A stretch of DNA of 64,000 bases from Aquimarina sediminis (GTDB taxonomy: Bacteria > Bacteroidota > Bacteroidia > Flavobacteriales > Flavobacteriaceae): assembly GCF_002895435.1 (NCBI RefSeq), contig NZ_POYJ01000012.1:1-64000 (forward strand). Direction: 5' to 3'. Below, in pieces: positions 16,733-25,385 of the stretch. The position numbers were made by a program, and so were the translations under genes. Each line of letters begins with the position of its first letter. Position 1 is the stretch's first letter. Under the pieces are notes generated by a model. It did not search any database and was not told where the DNA came from. It was given only the letters and a program-made list of their open reading frames with translations.

Positions 16733-16967
16733 AATATCTCTTACTGTACCTGCTTTAGATAAGGAGCAATTGCAGGAAAAACTACAAGCCTTTCAGGATT
16801 TACAAGACCATTTGGAACATGAAGATTTTATTGCTTCGACTACCATTATTGTAGAGCATCCTGATATTATTGATTTTATAAAAGAAGTAATCCCCGAAGA
16901 AGGGGAACAGCTTACCATGACCGATTATATAGGGATTGCCAAAAGAGCCTTTGAACGCTTTGCCTGA
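16719..16967 (+). CDS. hypothetical small acidic protein
   Basis: 82 residues with alternating beta and helix: NYKISLTVPALDKEQLQEKL, FIASTTIIVEHPDIIDFIKE, MTDYIGIAKRAFERFA. This is the pattern of a small ferredoxin-like fold. It starts inside the end of the coiled-coil gene and is followed by 37 bases before the next start. Function unknown. Confidence 0.55.
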   Translation: MKNYKISLTVPALDKEQLQEKLQAFQDLQDHLEHEDFIASTTIIVEHPDIIDFIKEVIPEEGEQLTMTDYIGIAKRAFERFA

Positions 16968-17004
16968 AGCTTAAGGAATTGTATACCAAACTAAAAACAT
17001 ACGT

Positions 17005-17415
17005 ATGAATCCATTACTCATCGCACAAGCAACAAAATCAGCAACCTCTTTTTTTTCTAACAGAAAAGTACAAATAGTACTACTAGGCATCGTGTTGTAT
17101 TTCATTTTTAGAAGAAAGATCAAACGGTTAATCCATAATTACCGTCAGCGAAAATTTAATAGAAATGAAGGTAGGGACATTAACCAAATCGCACAACAAT
17201 ACAGGTCAGTTGCCAATCCTTCGGGGATATCGTGGATGATTAATTTTGATGGTACACGAACCAGCCAATTAGATGCATTAGCCCGTGAAACCAAAGGAAG
17301 GTTACAGCCCATTGCAGATGCTTACCGATTAAAGTTCGAAGAATCGCTAAGTGATAGACTACGAAAAGAACTAAGTGCCAAGGACTACAGAACTTGGAGG
17401 GATATTGTAGAATAA
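17005..17415 (+). CDS. one-pass membrane protein with basic juxtamembrane region
   Basis: 136 residues. A single hydrophobic helix (residues 22-40, VQIVLLGIVLYFIF) is followed by a very basic segment (RRKIKRLIHNYRQRKFNRN) and a helical C-terminal domain of about 80 residues. Together with the genes at 9592, 10083 and 17444 and the tail of the large protein, it adds to a set of short membrane proteins that fits a membrane-containing particle or a membrane-bound complex. No family recognised. Confidence 0.55.
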   Translation: MNPLLIAQATKSATSFFSNRKVQIVLLGIVLYFIFRRKIKRLIHNYRQRKFNRNEGRDINQIAQQYRSVANPSGISWMINFDGTRTSQLDALARETKGRLQPIADAYRLKFEESLSDRLRKELSAKDYRTWRDIVE

Positions 17416-17443
17416 GGGGTTAGTCTCCTTTTTATGATTTGAT

Positions 17444-18037
17444 ATGACAATTACTTATACACCCAACAGAAACGCTAAAATCTTACTCGCCATCGTGTTT
17501 ATTATTCTCATTGTGATAGTGTACAAAAAACGTAAATCTTTAAAATTATTAACGATGAGTACTATTAATTACCTAAAAGAAAAGACTTGGGATATCATAT
17601 CAGACCGAAGAATTAACACCCTACACCCTAATATAAGAGCCAAAGCTAAAGAGTTCATAGTACGGGCAGAAAAAGAGCTTGGAATTAAACTACGGGTTAC
17701 TTCGGGGCTTAGAACATGGGAAGAACAAACCCGATTATATAACAAAGGAAGATCCGCTCCTGGTAAAAGAGTGACAAATGCCAAAGCAGGGCAAAGCTAT
17801 CATAACTACGGGCTTGCATTTGATGTGGTAGAAATTAAGAACGGCAGGGCAATCTGGAAAAACCCCAATTGGAATAAAATCGCCAGACTTGGGAAATCAT
17901 TAGGTTTTGAATGGGGAGGAGATTGGAGAAACGTCGATAAACCTCATTTTCAAATGAGATTCGGAATACATCATACTACACTGGCAGAGTTATACCAATC
18001 TGGACAAAAGGATGGGGCATATGTAAAATTGGCTTAA
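17444..18037 (+). CDS. membrane-anchored M15 D,D- or L,D-peptidase (candidate endolysin)
   Basis: 197 residues. Residues 8-27 form a hydrophobic anchor. The catalytic domain (about 65-180) is of the VanY/D-alanyl-D-alanine carboxypeptidase M15 family: RVTSGLRTWEEQTRLYNKG, then S-x-H-N-Y-G-L-A-F-D with H120 and D127 as zinc ligands, then GGDWRNVDKPHFQM with H168. Family enzymes cut peptide bonds in peptidoglycan stems. As the last gene of the operon with an N-terminal anchor, it may be a signal-anchor-release type lysin or a virion-associated entry enzyme. Start chosen at the ATG that keeps the anchor. Confidence 0.8.
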   Translation: MTITYTPNRNAKILLAIVFIILIVIVYKKRKSLKLLTMSTINYLKEKTWDIISDRRINTLHPNIRAKAKEFIVRAEKELGIKLRVTSGLRTWEEQTRLYNKGRSAPGKRVTNAKAGQSYHNYGLAFDVVEIKNGRAIWKNPNWNKIARLGKSLGFEWGGDWRNVDKPHFQMRFGIHHTTLAELYQSGQKDGAYVKLA

Positions 18038-18396
18038 TCTTTCTGAAAAAGAATTTTAAAAACAAAAAAGTTGGTTCTTAAATCCAGTTGTTTGTTATGG
18101 AAAAACCTTAGTGATTTTGCGGTTTTAAACTTATTGATAAAGAGGGACTTAGTCGAGTTTTGTCTACATAATTGTAGCATAAAATTAAAAATTGACATTT
18201 TAGGCTAGAAAATTCACCAAAAAAGGTGGTTTTTTCCGCTTTTTTTATGTCAAAAAGGTGGCAAAAATACACTTAAATTAACAAAAATTCATTAACCTGT
18301 TTTTAAAAATATTCATTTACTTTAGCTTGTAAATCAATTACTTGCATTTGATTTTATTAAATATTTAATGATCATTATTTTTAAAAACCTAACATT
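18038..18396. other. gene-free spacer at the end of the virus-like module
   Basis: 359 bases. A short hairpin (CACC-A6-GGTG near 18212-18225, followed by T6) may be a weak terminator. The rest is AT-rich with no RNA or repeat that I can support. A boundary of the module could lie here, but I see no direct repeat. Confidence 0.35.
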
Positions 18397-18570
18397 ATGA
18401 GAAGTATCCCATTTTATTTAAAAGCTATTTTCCTATTTTTATCTATCGCACTTTTAGCAAGTTGCGAATCAGAGTCAATTAATGAAGAAATAGGAGCAAA
18501 TGAACAAGACACGTTCGACAAATACCAAATCGATAAAGATGATGTACAGGTCCCAGGGGATAAGGACTAA
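18397..18570 (+). CDS. 57-residue lipoprotein
   Basis: The frame reads MRSIPFYLKAIFLFLSIALL, then the lipobox ASC, then a very acidic 35-residue tail that ends YQIDKDDVQVPGDKD. A signal II sequence with Cys at residue 23 is clear. Short lipoproteins with an 'IDKDD...PGD' tail occur in flavobacterial genomes. Its end overlaps the upstream part of the next gene in another frame, so one of the two starts may be wrong. Confidence 0.5.
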   Translation: MRSIPFYLKAIFLFLSIALLASCESESINEEIGANEQDTFDKYQIDKDDVQVPGDKD

Positions 18571-19147
18571 AATTAATATAATAGTATTGTTACTCACTTT
18601 AGGTGCAACGGTTGCTGCTGTTGCGCCTTTTTTACATATATTATTTCCAAAAGAATCGCAAGTAGAAGTGTTTGGCTTTCGTAATGCCAGAACATTTTGT
18701 TATTCTTTAGGTATGCCAATAACTATTTTTGTAAGTGCATTGATCATGTCGTTCATAGTAAATTTCATAAAAGATACTCCTATATATAAGACTATCCAGA
18801 ATGTTTGCATCGTTTTTCTTTCTGTTGCTACCTATTACATACTTTGGACATTTAGTGCCTTCTCAGATTTTGACCCTCTTTTTTATTATATAATGATCAT
18901 TTTGGTTTCTATCTCTTTTGGTATTTTAATAAATAGGTTTCTAAGATTCACATCTTCTAGCACCAATAAATTACTAAAAGTACAAAGTAATATTCCTAAT
19001 CTTGATAAGCGCATAAGGACGGTTAATGATATAGCGAGTATAATGCCTGATGACAATGAAGATATAGTAACTTATAAAGCAATGGTTGATGTCACTGGTG
19101 ATAATTTAAAAGAAACCATCACAGAAATTAAAAAAGATTTGAATTAA
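18500..19147 (+). CDS. membrane protein, four hydrophobic segments
   Basis: 215 residues. Hydrophobic segments at about 24-48, 68-90, 98-118 and 124-143, then a soluble helical C terminus of about 65 residues. An AGGAG lies five bases before this ATG; an alternative start at 18,539 (MMYRSQGIR) would reduce the overlap with the lipoprotein gene to 32 bases. It overlaps the next gene by one base. No family recognised. Confidence 0.55.
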   Translation: MNKTRSTNTKSIKMMYRSQGIRTKINIIVLLLTLGATVAAVAPFLHILFPKESQVEVFGFRNARTFCYSLGMPITIFVSALIMSFIVNFIKDTPIYKTIQNVCIVFLSVATYYILWTFSAFSDFDPLFYYIMIILVSISFGILINRFLRFTSSSTNKLLKVQSNIPNLDKRIRTVNDIASIMPDDNEDIVTYKAMVDVTGDNLKETITEIKKDLN

Positions 19148-19356
19148 TGGCGAGCAAGGATAATCTCAACAATCTATCCAGAGAAGAGCTTCTCAAAAAA
19201 CTGCAAAATGAATTTGAAGAATCAGAAACACTTCAGTGGTTTATTGAAGTTGAAATTAAACGATTAACTTCTAAAGGGAATGGATACGAAGAATTAAAAA
19301 AATTAGCAAAACTCTCTGAAGAAAGTATAAGTAAATCAAATAAAAAGAAGAAATAG
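19147..19356 (+). CDS. small charged helical protein
   Basis: 69 residues, no signal or membrane segment, almost wholly helical (LSREELLKKLQNEFEESETL...YEELKKLAKLSEESISKS). It shares the last base of the membrane-protein gene, so both are probably made together. It ends seven bases before the end of the converging repressor gene. Function unknown. Confidence 0.5.
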   Translation: MASKDNLNNLSREELLKKLQNEFEESETLQWFIEVEIKRLTSKGNGYEELKKLAKLSEESISKSNKKKK

Positions 19357-19362
19357 CTTATC

Positions 19363-19824
19363 CTATGTTACATTATTATTTTCTTTTAAGCTTGCCAGAT
19401 AATTAGATAGGATTTCATAAAATTTATCATCTTTAATTAATTCCAGAAGTTTCTGGGAAGCAAAAGTATTTATTTCTTTACCAATAATATATTTTAAGGC
19501 TTTCTGTATATCATCATCAACTGTAAATAGACGAATTATTTCGTCTTTTAATTTTTCGTTAGTACTTGTTACTTCCTGCGAAATTTCTTTTTTGATAGTA
19601 CCAATCTCATTTTGGGAGTGCAAAGAGGATTTCTCTTCTCCTTTAATAAGCCAATTTAGATCAATTTTAGGATAATAATCTATAAATTTTAATATGTTGT
19701 CTTCAGTTATACCACTTTCACTATCCAGTACTCCTCTAGTAATACCAGTTTCTTTATAAAATTTATACTTGCTCATACCATCGGCTGCTATATGTTCAAG
19801 CATTCTTTTTTTAATAGACGACAT
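19363..19824 (-). CDS. phage-type HTH repressor
   Basis: 153 residues. Residues about 5-60 form a repressor-like HTH: KRMLEHIAADGMSKYKFYKE, GITRGVLDSESGITEDNILK, then YYPKIDLNWLIKGEEKS, the 'lNWLl.G.G' signature found in many Bacteroidota phage and ICE repressors. The C terminus is helical (about 85-150), probably for dimerisation. It is divergent from the gene that starts at 19,949, and the spacer carries an ACAAAATATTTTGT palindrome. This is a second control switch, separate from the one at 4,660-5,743. Confidence 0.7.
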   Translation of the reverse strand: MSSIKKRMLEHIAADGMSKYKFYKETGITRGVLDSESGITEDNILKFIDYYPKIDLNWLIKGEEKSSLHSQNEIGTIKKEISQEVTSTNEKLKDEIIRLFTVDDDIQKALKYIIGKEINTFASQKLLELIKDDKFYEILSNYLASLKENNNVT

Positions 19825-19861
19825 TTTTTGCTGTTTTTTTTAATAAACAAAATATATTGCT

Positions 19862-19892
19862 TATATTTGATTAATTATACAAAATATTTTGT
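19862..19892 (+). promoter_or_regulatory. promoter -7 element and palindromic operator
   Basis: TATATTTG at 19862-19869 fits TAnnTTTG for rightward transcription. ACAAAATATTTTGT at 19879-19892 is a perfect 14-bp palindrome, and ACAAAATATATTG about 30 bases to the left (near 19848) is a partial second copy. Both lie between the divergent repressor gene and the next plus-strand gene, the natural place for autoregulation. Confidence 0.45.
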
Positions 19893-19948
19893 TTAAATAT
19901 ACTGAAAATTTTACGGATAAGCCGTACTTTTTTCTTTTGTGTTTGACA

Positions 19949-20263
19949 ATGACTATTAACAAATTTAACCAAAGACTTATGTTAAAGAAAGAAATATACG
20001 ATAAAAATCGTGCAGTATTAATTCAGAATACTCCATACATAAACTATGAAAAAAACATTTTTAATCTTTTACAGGTGAGTCCAGATCATTTTGAACAATG
20101 TGTGAAAAGCAATAAGACTTACGCTTTGTTATTAAGAAATTGGATAAAAGAGTGTTTAGAACATAATATAACACCTAATAAAGTAGCGAAAAAAATAGTT
20201 CGATCAAAAGTCCTAAAATATATGGGTTTAAAACCTAGACCTAGAATAGGTATAGGATATTAA
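19949..20263 (+). CDS. hypothetical protein next to the second switch
   Basis: 104 residues from this ATG. A longer reading from a TTG at 19889 would start inside the operator palindrome and is unlikely; an ATG at 19979 is another choice. The protein is basic and helical: LLRNWIKECLEHNITPNKVA (about 65-84) then KKIVRSKVLKYMGLKPRPRI. Genes in this position opposite a repressor often encode Cro-like or excision factors, but no HTH is convincing. Confidence 0.5.
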   Translation: MTINKFNQRLMLKKEIYDKNRAVLIQNTPYINYEKNIFNLLQVSPDHFEQCVKSNKTYALLLRNWIKECLEHNITPNKVAKKIVRSKVLKYMGLKPRPRIGIGY

Positions 20264-20396
20264 ATCAACGATCCTAATATTGTTCAAAACTTAATAACAC
20301 ACACTATTCGTCATATCAATTTGAATTATCAAGATACCTAATACCCCCATAATATAATTAGGTATATCTCAATTACTTCTAAAATAATTAAATGAT

Positions 20397-20594
20397 ATGA
20401 AGAAATCTAATATAAGGCAACGTGTCGAAAACTGGTTACAAACCAGAGGACATCTGATTAATAAAAATGCTTTTGAACGAGAAATAAATGTATCAAAAGG
20501 TATTGTCCAAAAATATATTAAATATGATAAAAAAATAAGTGACAAGCACATTAAAGACCTGTATAAATTGATTAAAAAGTTTAGAGATATATAA
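20397..20594 (+). CDS. small HTH-like protein
   Basis: 65 residues, basic (calculated by eye: many Lys and Arg). NIRQRVENWLQTRGHLINKN followed by FEREINVSKGIVQKYIKYDK reads as a helix-turn-helix of the kind found in DNA-binding proteins of Bacteroidota elements. It lies 133 bases after the previous gene. Function beyond probable DNA binding unknown. Confidence 0.5.
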   Translation: MKKSNIRQRVENWLQTRGHLINKNAFEREINVSKGIVQKYIKYDKKISDKHIKDLYKLIKKFRDI

Positions 20595-20624
20595 CTGAGT
20601 TATTAATCACTATTATACCAACTC

Positions 20625-20789
20625 ATGCTACCAGATAATATAAACCATATACCACCAGAAATCTTGTTTGGCATACTGACGGTATTAGAAATTGATATAG
20701 GTGAATTTATGTATAACCTGTTAAATGATAGTCCAAATGAAATTATACTCTATATCTATATATATCAATTATATCAACGGACAAAGTAA
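20625..20789 (+). CDS. 54-residue hypothetical protein
   Basis: The frame reads MLPDNINHIPPEILFGILTV...IDIGEFMYNLLNDSPNEIIL and ends LYQRTK. It has good amphipathic helices and starts 30 bases after the small HTH gene. Because it is so short, coding is supported only by composition and context. Confidence 0.35.
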   Translation: MLPDNINHIPPEILFGILTVLEIDIGEFMYNLLNDSPNEIILYIYIYQLYQRTK

Positions 20790-21221
20790 TATGAAATCAA
20801 GAAAATGATTAATGGATAACCCCATCTCAAATCTAAATCCTACCCGTGAAAACCTACTTATGTTTTTTATGATTCTTTTATTAAAAAATTAACAACAATG
20901 TTAATATGAGTCTTAAAAAACGAAACCAGCTTCCTTTAATATTGCATCTAGAAACAGTAATTATTTTAAAACCTAATAAATCCAACTTATGAACACAAAG
21001 CAATATCACTACTCATAGCGTATACAAATCTAAAATTTACAGGAGTATAAAATAGGGCTAGCATTCTAGACACTACATCCATGTTTTGTACTTCTTAAAG
21101 AAAAGTTCTTTCAAGGACTTTTCTGAGGGCTTACCTATAGCATTCACCAAAGAATCGCATTAGGGACACCCTACCCAAATAAGTAACATAAATCATTATT
21201 AACACCTTAAATTCATAAAAA
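20790..21221. other. gene-free leader before the T9SS Sel1 gene
   Basis: 432 bases without a gene. An imperfect hairpin (AGAAAAGTTC with GACTTTTCT, about 21099-21124) is the only structure that I can support. The remainder is an AT-rich leader for the gene at 21,222. Confidence 0.35.
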
Positions 21222-22730
21222 ATGAATAGATCAAAATTATGGGGCATACTCCTTATTGCCCTTTGTGTTATGCATTATGGATATGCATATCAATCCACAG
21301 AATTAAGCTGTGACCGAAAAATACAACTTTTTAAAACCTATTATCCTTATCTGAATAGCTATCCCTCCGAAGTCATTATACAGATGCAAGAATGGATTGC
21401 CCCCTGTGCTACAAATGCGAATGACTTATTTCTTAGATATCTTGAAGCTTTGGCAAAATTAGAAAGTAATAATGCAGCTACGATTAGTGAAGGTCTTAAT
21501 TTAATGGCGAAAGTAGCAAAAGACGGTTCTATTGATGCGATGAACAAGATGGGGATTATTAATCTTACAGGGCAATATGGACGCCCTATAAACAGATACA
21601 TAGCAGAATATTATTTTATACAGGTTCTACGAGGAGATCGTGATCCTCAAAATGATTTAGCTAATTATTGTATGGGGTATATAAAAATGAAGGGATTTAA
21701 CTCTACCGACTATAGAAAAAATGATGAGTCGGCAAAAATCTATTTTTCACGAAGCAATCACCCAATGGCAAAACATTGGCTGGCAATTTTTAATTACTTC
21801 GGATACGGTGGAGCCAAAGACCAGCAAAAGGCTATTCAAATATTATCAGCCAATGATATCTTAAATAGTCGTACGCTATTAGCTTACCTACCAACACAAA
21901 ATACAGATTGGATACAAATACCTGCCGAAGAATATCAGGCAGTCCGGTATTTTGTAAATCAACACCCTACAGTATATACTCCTGATTTTAATAAGATCAG
22001 CACTACATATCAAGGTAAGTTTGTTGAATTTGATTGGGCGTTAAACGGTATAAAACGATATACCCCTTTTTCACTTACCTTGGATATTGAAAATACGACA
22101 GCTTATGCCAAGACAGTGAGGTATCAGTTTTCTATAAATGGTCATACTACTTCAGGAACGGGACAGATTACCAATAACATTATCAAGTTTGATCAGAATT
22201 TTACTTTTCCTTTAAAACGATTGTATAAAGACAACCCAAACAAGGAAAACATTACCTATAAAATTTCTGAATTACGCTTTAAAGAAACCACCATAGACAA
22301 TACTCCTGTTCTGGTAGTTAGAATTGATCGTGCATCAATTTTAGATTTTGATAATGAACCCATGATACATCTTAGAATGATTATGCAAGAGAATATCCCT
22401 TCACCAACTATAGCTAGCACTTCTGTTGTTCACTCAGATAAGCAGAAAGAAGATGTTTTGAAAAAGATAGATAAAGATTTTGCAGTGATCTCACCAAATC
22501 CAATAGGTAATGAGTTTACTATCACCTATACGCTAAAAGAACCGGCAGAAATTCAGGTATCTATCTATGATTTCTTTGGTCAGCAAAAGATAAGTGTACC
22601 AAGCAAAAAAAATACAGATGTAGGTACACAAACTATGAAAATTAATAGTGCGTCCCTACCAAGTGGTACGTATGTAATACAAATGACAATAGATGGCATA
22701 CCATACTCAAAGACTGTTGTTAAGCTATAA
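21222..22730 (+). CDS. secreted Sel1-repeat protein with T9SS type A sorting domain
   Basis: 502 residues. Residues 1-22 are a signal peptide (WGILLIALCVMHYGYA). Residues about 85-215 carry Sel1/TPR-like repeats (AMNKMGIINLTGQYGRPINR, YCMGYIKMKG, MAKHWLAIFNYFGYGGAKDQ). Residues 260-400 form a beta domain. The C terminus (about 425-502) is a T9SS type A sorting domain: ISPNPIGNEFTITYTLKEPA, VSIYDFFGQQ, LPSGTYVIQMTIDGIPYSKT. The protein is therefore exported and attached or released by T9SS. It lies 24 bases before the toxin-like gene and probably helps to deliver or display it. Confidence 0.8.
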   Translation: MNRSKLWGILLIALCVMHYGYAYQSTELSCDRKIQLFKTYYPYLNSYPSEVIIQMQEWIAPCATNANDLFLRYLEALAKLESNNAATISEGLNLMAKVAKDGSIDAMNKMGIINLTGQYGRPINRYIAEYYFIQVLRGDRDPQNDLANYCMGYIKMKGFNSTDYRKNDESAKIYFSRSNHPMAKHWLAIFNYFGYGGAKDQQKAIQILSANDILNSRTLLAYLPTQNTDWIQIPAEEYQAVRYFVNQHPTVYTPDFNKISTTYQGKFVEFDWALNGIKRYTPFSLTLDIENTTAYAKTVRYQFSINGHTTSGTGQITNNIIKFDQNFTFPLKRLYKDNPNKENITYKISELRFKETTIDNTPVLVVRIDRASILDFDNEPMIHLRMIMQENIPSPTIASTSVVHSDKQKEDVLKKIDKDFAVISPNPIGNEFTITYTLKEPAEIQVSIYDFFGQQKISVPSKKNTDVGTQTMKINSASLPSGTYVIQMTIDGIPYSKTVVKL

Positions 22731-22754
22731 ATAATACACAAAACATTTACACAT

Positions 22755-25379
22755 ATGAAAACAATATATAAGGTATTGATAATAGTCATAGTATGCCTAT
22801 TATCCACCAGAAGCTATACACAAGTTTATCAATATTCAGATGATGGTACAAAAAGCTGTATTGATTGTCAGAAAAGTGGAATTGAAGACCCGCCTAATAC
22901 TATAGGATTTAACTGTTTCTGCTTTCTAATAGGAAACTTTGGGCAGTTTGATCAGGCTTACAATGCAAATGTATCTCGACAAGAACAATGGTTACGGGGT
23001 CAGGAAGGTTTAATGAAAGCTGAAATTGAACATCGGTTAGCAAAGAACTTTACTACATTCCAAGAGGCACAAAAGTCATTTTTCAGATGGTTTGAGGTCA
23101 ATAGAATATCATCAGATTATCAACATAGTATTACAGAAAACCTAAATACTTCTATTGGTTTTTCTGGTACTCAAAGGCGATTTCATGTCGCAACTGCATC
23201 GGCATTAGAAGCATGGCGGTCTGACCTTACAAAAATAAATCAGGGACAAACGGTAACTGATAGATTTGGTGATTTAAAATATGGCAACCGACGTATTAAG
23301 GACATCAGGAATATGGGAGAGCTTAACACCCTTATCAGTACAGAACGAGGGAAATATAATGATCAAACAGAAAGGCAAAAAAGACAAATTATTGCCGAAA
23401 GAAAAATGAAAAAGGTAAAAGATGAAGACCTGTTTGAAAACTACTTGGTTCAGAAATACATTAACCATTACAATGGATTAGATTATGAAGAGGCGATACG
23501 ATTTATGACAAGATACCTTATTGCAGGTGTTAACATGAGTCAATATAGTTATATCATGCAATATCCCTTTGGAAATTTAGGGCAGGCATTCTCAATTAGA
23601 AATGCTGATTATACAGGAGAACTTACCACACTTGTAAACTTAGTTTCTGTACCCAATCCTTCAGTATCACATTATACTTTGGGTGGAGATCAGGCAATTT
23701 ATCAGCATGCCTTGTTTACCTATATGGGAAATAATGCATATTCATATCTAAGTGATAAACCTGAAGTTGATAAATATCTTAATGGGTTTCTGGCTAATGC
23801 TAGTTATCAATACTATGAAAATTCCTCCATTCAGGCAGCAGCGACTTTTATAAAACCCTATACTTTAGGTAGAAGTTATGACCCTGCAAGTTTTAACTTT
23901 AGAGCGTTAAGACCTTTAGGTGATCACTTGCAGATACAAGACAGAATGAACCCAAACAGGGCAGTAAGAGTATCTAATATGGATTATGAAATATCTCTAA
24001 CTAATGGGTTTCGTAATTTTTCCAATACACTTTCGGTTTTATTTGATCGTAATGATGTGTTTAGAGATTTTGAAGGGGGAGTATATAGAGATGTTTTTAC
24101 AGATAACGACATTGCGGTGTCTTCACAAGTTACTAATGAGCAATTGTCATACCTGTTTAACATTCGATTTGATTCTCAGTTGTTGGCAGGTTCATTTCCC
24201 AGAATAGAACTGGTATTTGCAAATAATATAGGGCGGTTACTTTCTCAGCATGGTATTAGACTAGAGACTGTTTTAAATGACCCATTCTGGGCGGAAATAG
24301 GAGTAAGGCTAATACAAGGAGAAACCTTTGATTTTGATCATTTGGGTAGAGTAGAAAACCTGATGAATACCTTGCAATTAAATGATGTGCAAGTAGATTG
24401 GTTAATGGAACATAGTGCCATAACCACCAGAATCCATAATTACTTAAACTCAAATGCATGGTCAACTATTTCGCTGCAAACCATGAGTACTTTACTTCGG
24501 TTAGAGACAGAAAGTAATCACTTGATTAATGCTAATCAAAATAAAGATATTTTACGAACAGTCACTTATTATAATGACGGAATATTTGACTCAGAAACAA
24601 GTTTCTGTGGATGTAGTTCGTCTAATATAGAAATATACAAAGGCTATTTGAATGGTGAAATTTCGGATGAACAATTGTTTGCAATTCATAATCCAACTGT
24701 AGAATTTCAGATTCAAAACCCTGATGGTACATTTAGGATAGTATCTCGACTTGATTTTTATTTGGAAACAGCAACAATTAGGGAAGGAGTCGTTAGAGAA
24801 ATTTTAGCATGGTCACCATTAGGAGATATTTCAGAAGCAGGATATGAATTGTATGATGGTAACTATGGTATGGCAGCTGCGAATATTGCTTTACTTTTTG
24901 TTCCATTTGACAGGGTTGTTATTGCTGGAGGAAAAATCGTTAAAATTATCTTTAAGAAGGGAGACAAAATAGCAGAGTTTACAATAAAACAAATGTGGGA
25001 TTTACACCCATTTTCTAGAGGGCGTTTGATAGAAGAAGCATTAGCAAAAACACATTATAAAGATTATCTTTGGACTGTTAATATCCCAACAGCTAATGGG
25101 AAACCTAATTATTTCTGGCCTTATTTTGATTTTATTAAAGGCAATAAAGTGGTAAGTGTTAAAACAACTACAGCCACAAGTGGTTTTGGAAATATCAAAA
25201 AGAATATACAAGATTTAGCAACTTATGTAAAAGGAAGTGCAACAAATGGAGGAATTATTATTAATGATGTTGATTTAGATATATGGGTTCCTGAAGGGTA
25301 TAATCAAAGTTTGTTAGATGAGGTGATAAATTTAGCAAGACAATTAGATATTAATTTAAACATATTAGAGTTTAAATAA
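22755..25379 (+). CDS. large secreted protein with C-terminal PD-(D/E)xK-like nuclease toxin domain
   Basis: 874 residues. Residues 1-23 are a signal peptide. The long middle part (about 70-650) has no recognised family. Residues 655-745 contain hydrophobic segments (NIALLFVPFDRVVIAGGKIV), typical of pre-toxin regions. The last 110 residues read RGRLIEEALAKTHYKDYLW, NYFWPYFDFIKGNKVVSVKT, with D792 and S801-x-K803, then a helix and FEF-type end strands. This matches the CdiA-CT-like endonuclease pattern 'P.iD.f.nG...SIKt'. No T9SS sorting domain follows, as expected when the toxin is at the C terminus. Two probable immunity genes follow at 25,386 and 26,145. Confidence 0.7.
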   Translation: MKTIYKVLIIVIVCLLSTRSYTQVYQYSDDGTKSCIDCQKSGIEDPPNTIGFNCFCFLIGNFGQFDQAYNANVSRQEQWLRGQEGLMKAEIEHRLAKNFTTFQEAQKSFFRWFEVNRISSDYQHSITENLNTSIGFSGTQRRFHVATASALEAWRSDLTKINQGQTVTDRFGDLKYGNRRIKDIRNMGELNTLISTERGKYNDQTERQKRQIIAERKMKKVKDEDLFENYLVQKYINHYNGLDYEEAIRFMTRYLIAGVNMSQYSYIMQYPFGNLGQAFSIRNADYTGELTTLVNLVSVPNPSVSHYTLGGDQAIYQHALFTYMGNNAYSYLSDKPEVDKYLNGFLANASYQYYENSSIQAAATFIKPYTLGRSYDPASFNFRALRPLGDHLQIQDRMNPNRAVRVSNMDYEISLTNGFRNFSNTLSVLFDRNDVFRDFEGGVYRDVFTDNDIAVSSQVTNEQLSYLFNIRFDSQLLAGSFPRIELVFANNIGRLLSQHGIRLETVLNDPFWAEIGVRLIQGETFDFDHLGRVENLMNTLQLNDVQVDWLMEHSAITTRIHNYLNSNAWSTISLQTMSTLLRLETESNHLINANQNKDILRTVTYYNDGIFDSETSFCGCSSSNIEIYKGYLNGEISDEQLFAIHNPTVEFQIQNPDGTFRIVSRLDFYLETATIREGVVREILAWSPLGDISEAGYELYDGNYGMAAANIALLFVPFDRVVIAGGKIVKIIFKKGDKIAEFTIKQMWDLHPFSRGRLIEEALAKTHYKDYLWTVNIPTANGKPNYFWPYFDFIKGNKVVSVKTTTATSGFGNIKKNIQDLATYVKGSATNGGIIINDVDLDIWVPEGYNQSLLDEVINLARQLDINLNILEFK

Positions 25380-25385
25380 AATACG

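Noticed and set aside
19889..19948. TTG start for the gene at 19,949
   Set aside because: It would start inside the operator palindrome and lead through an improbable hydrophobic leader.
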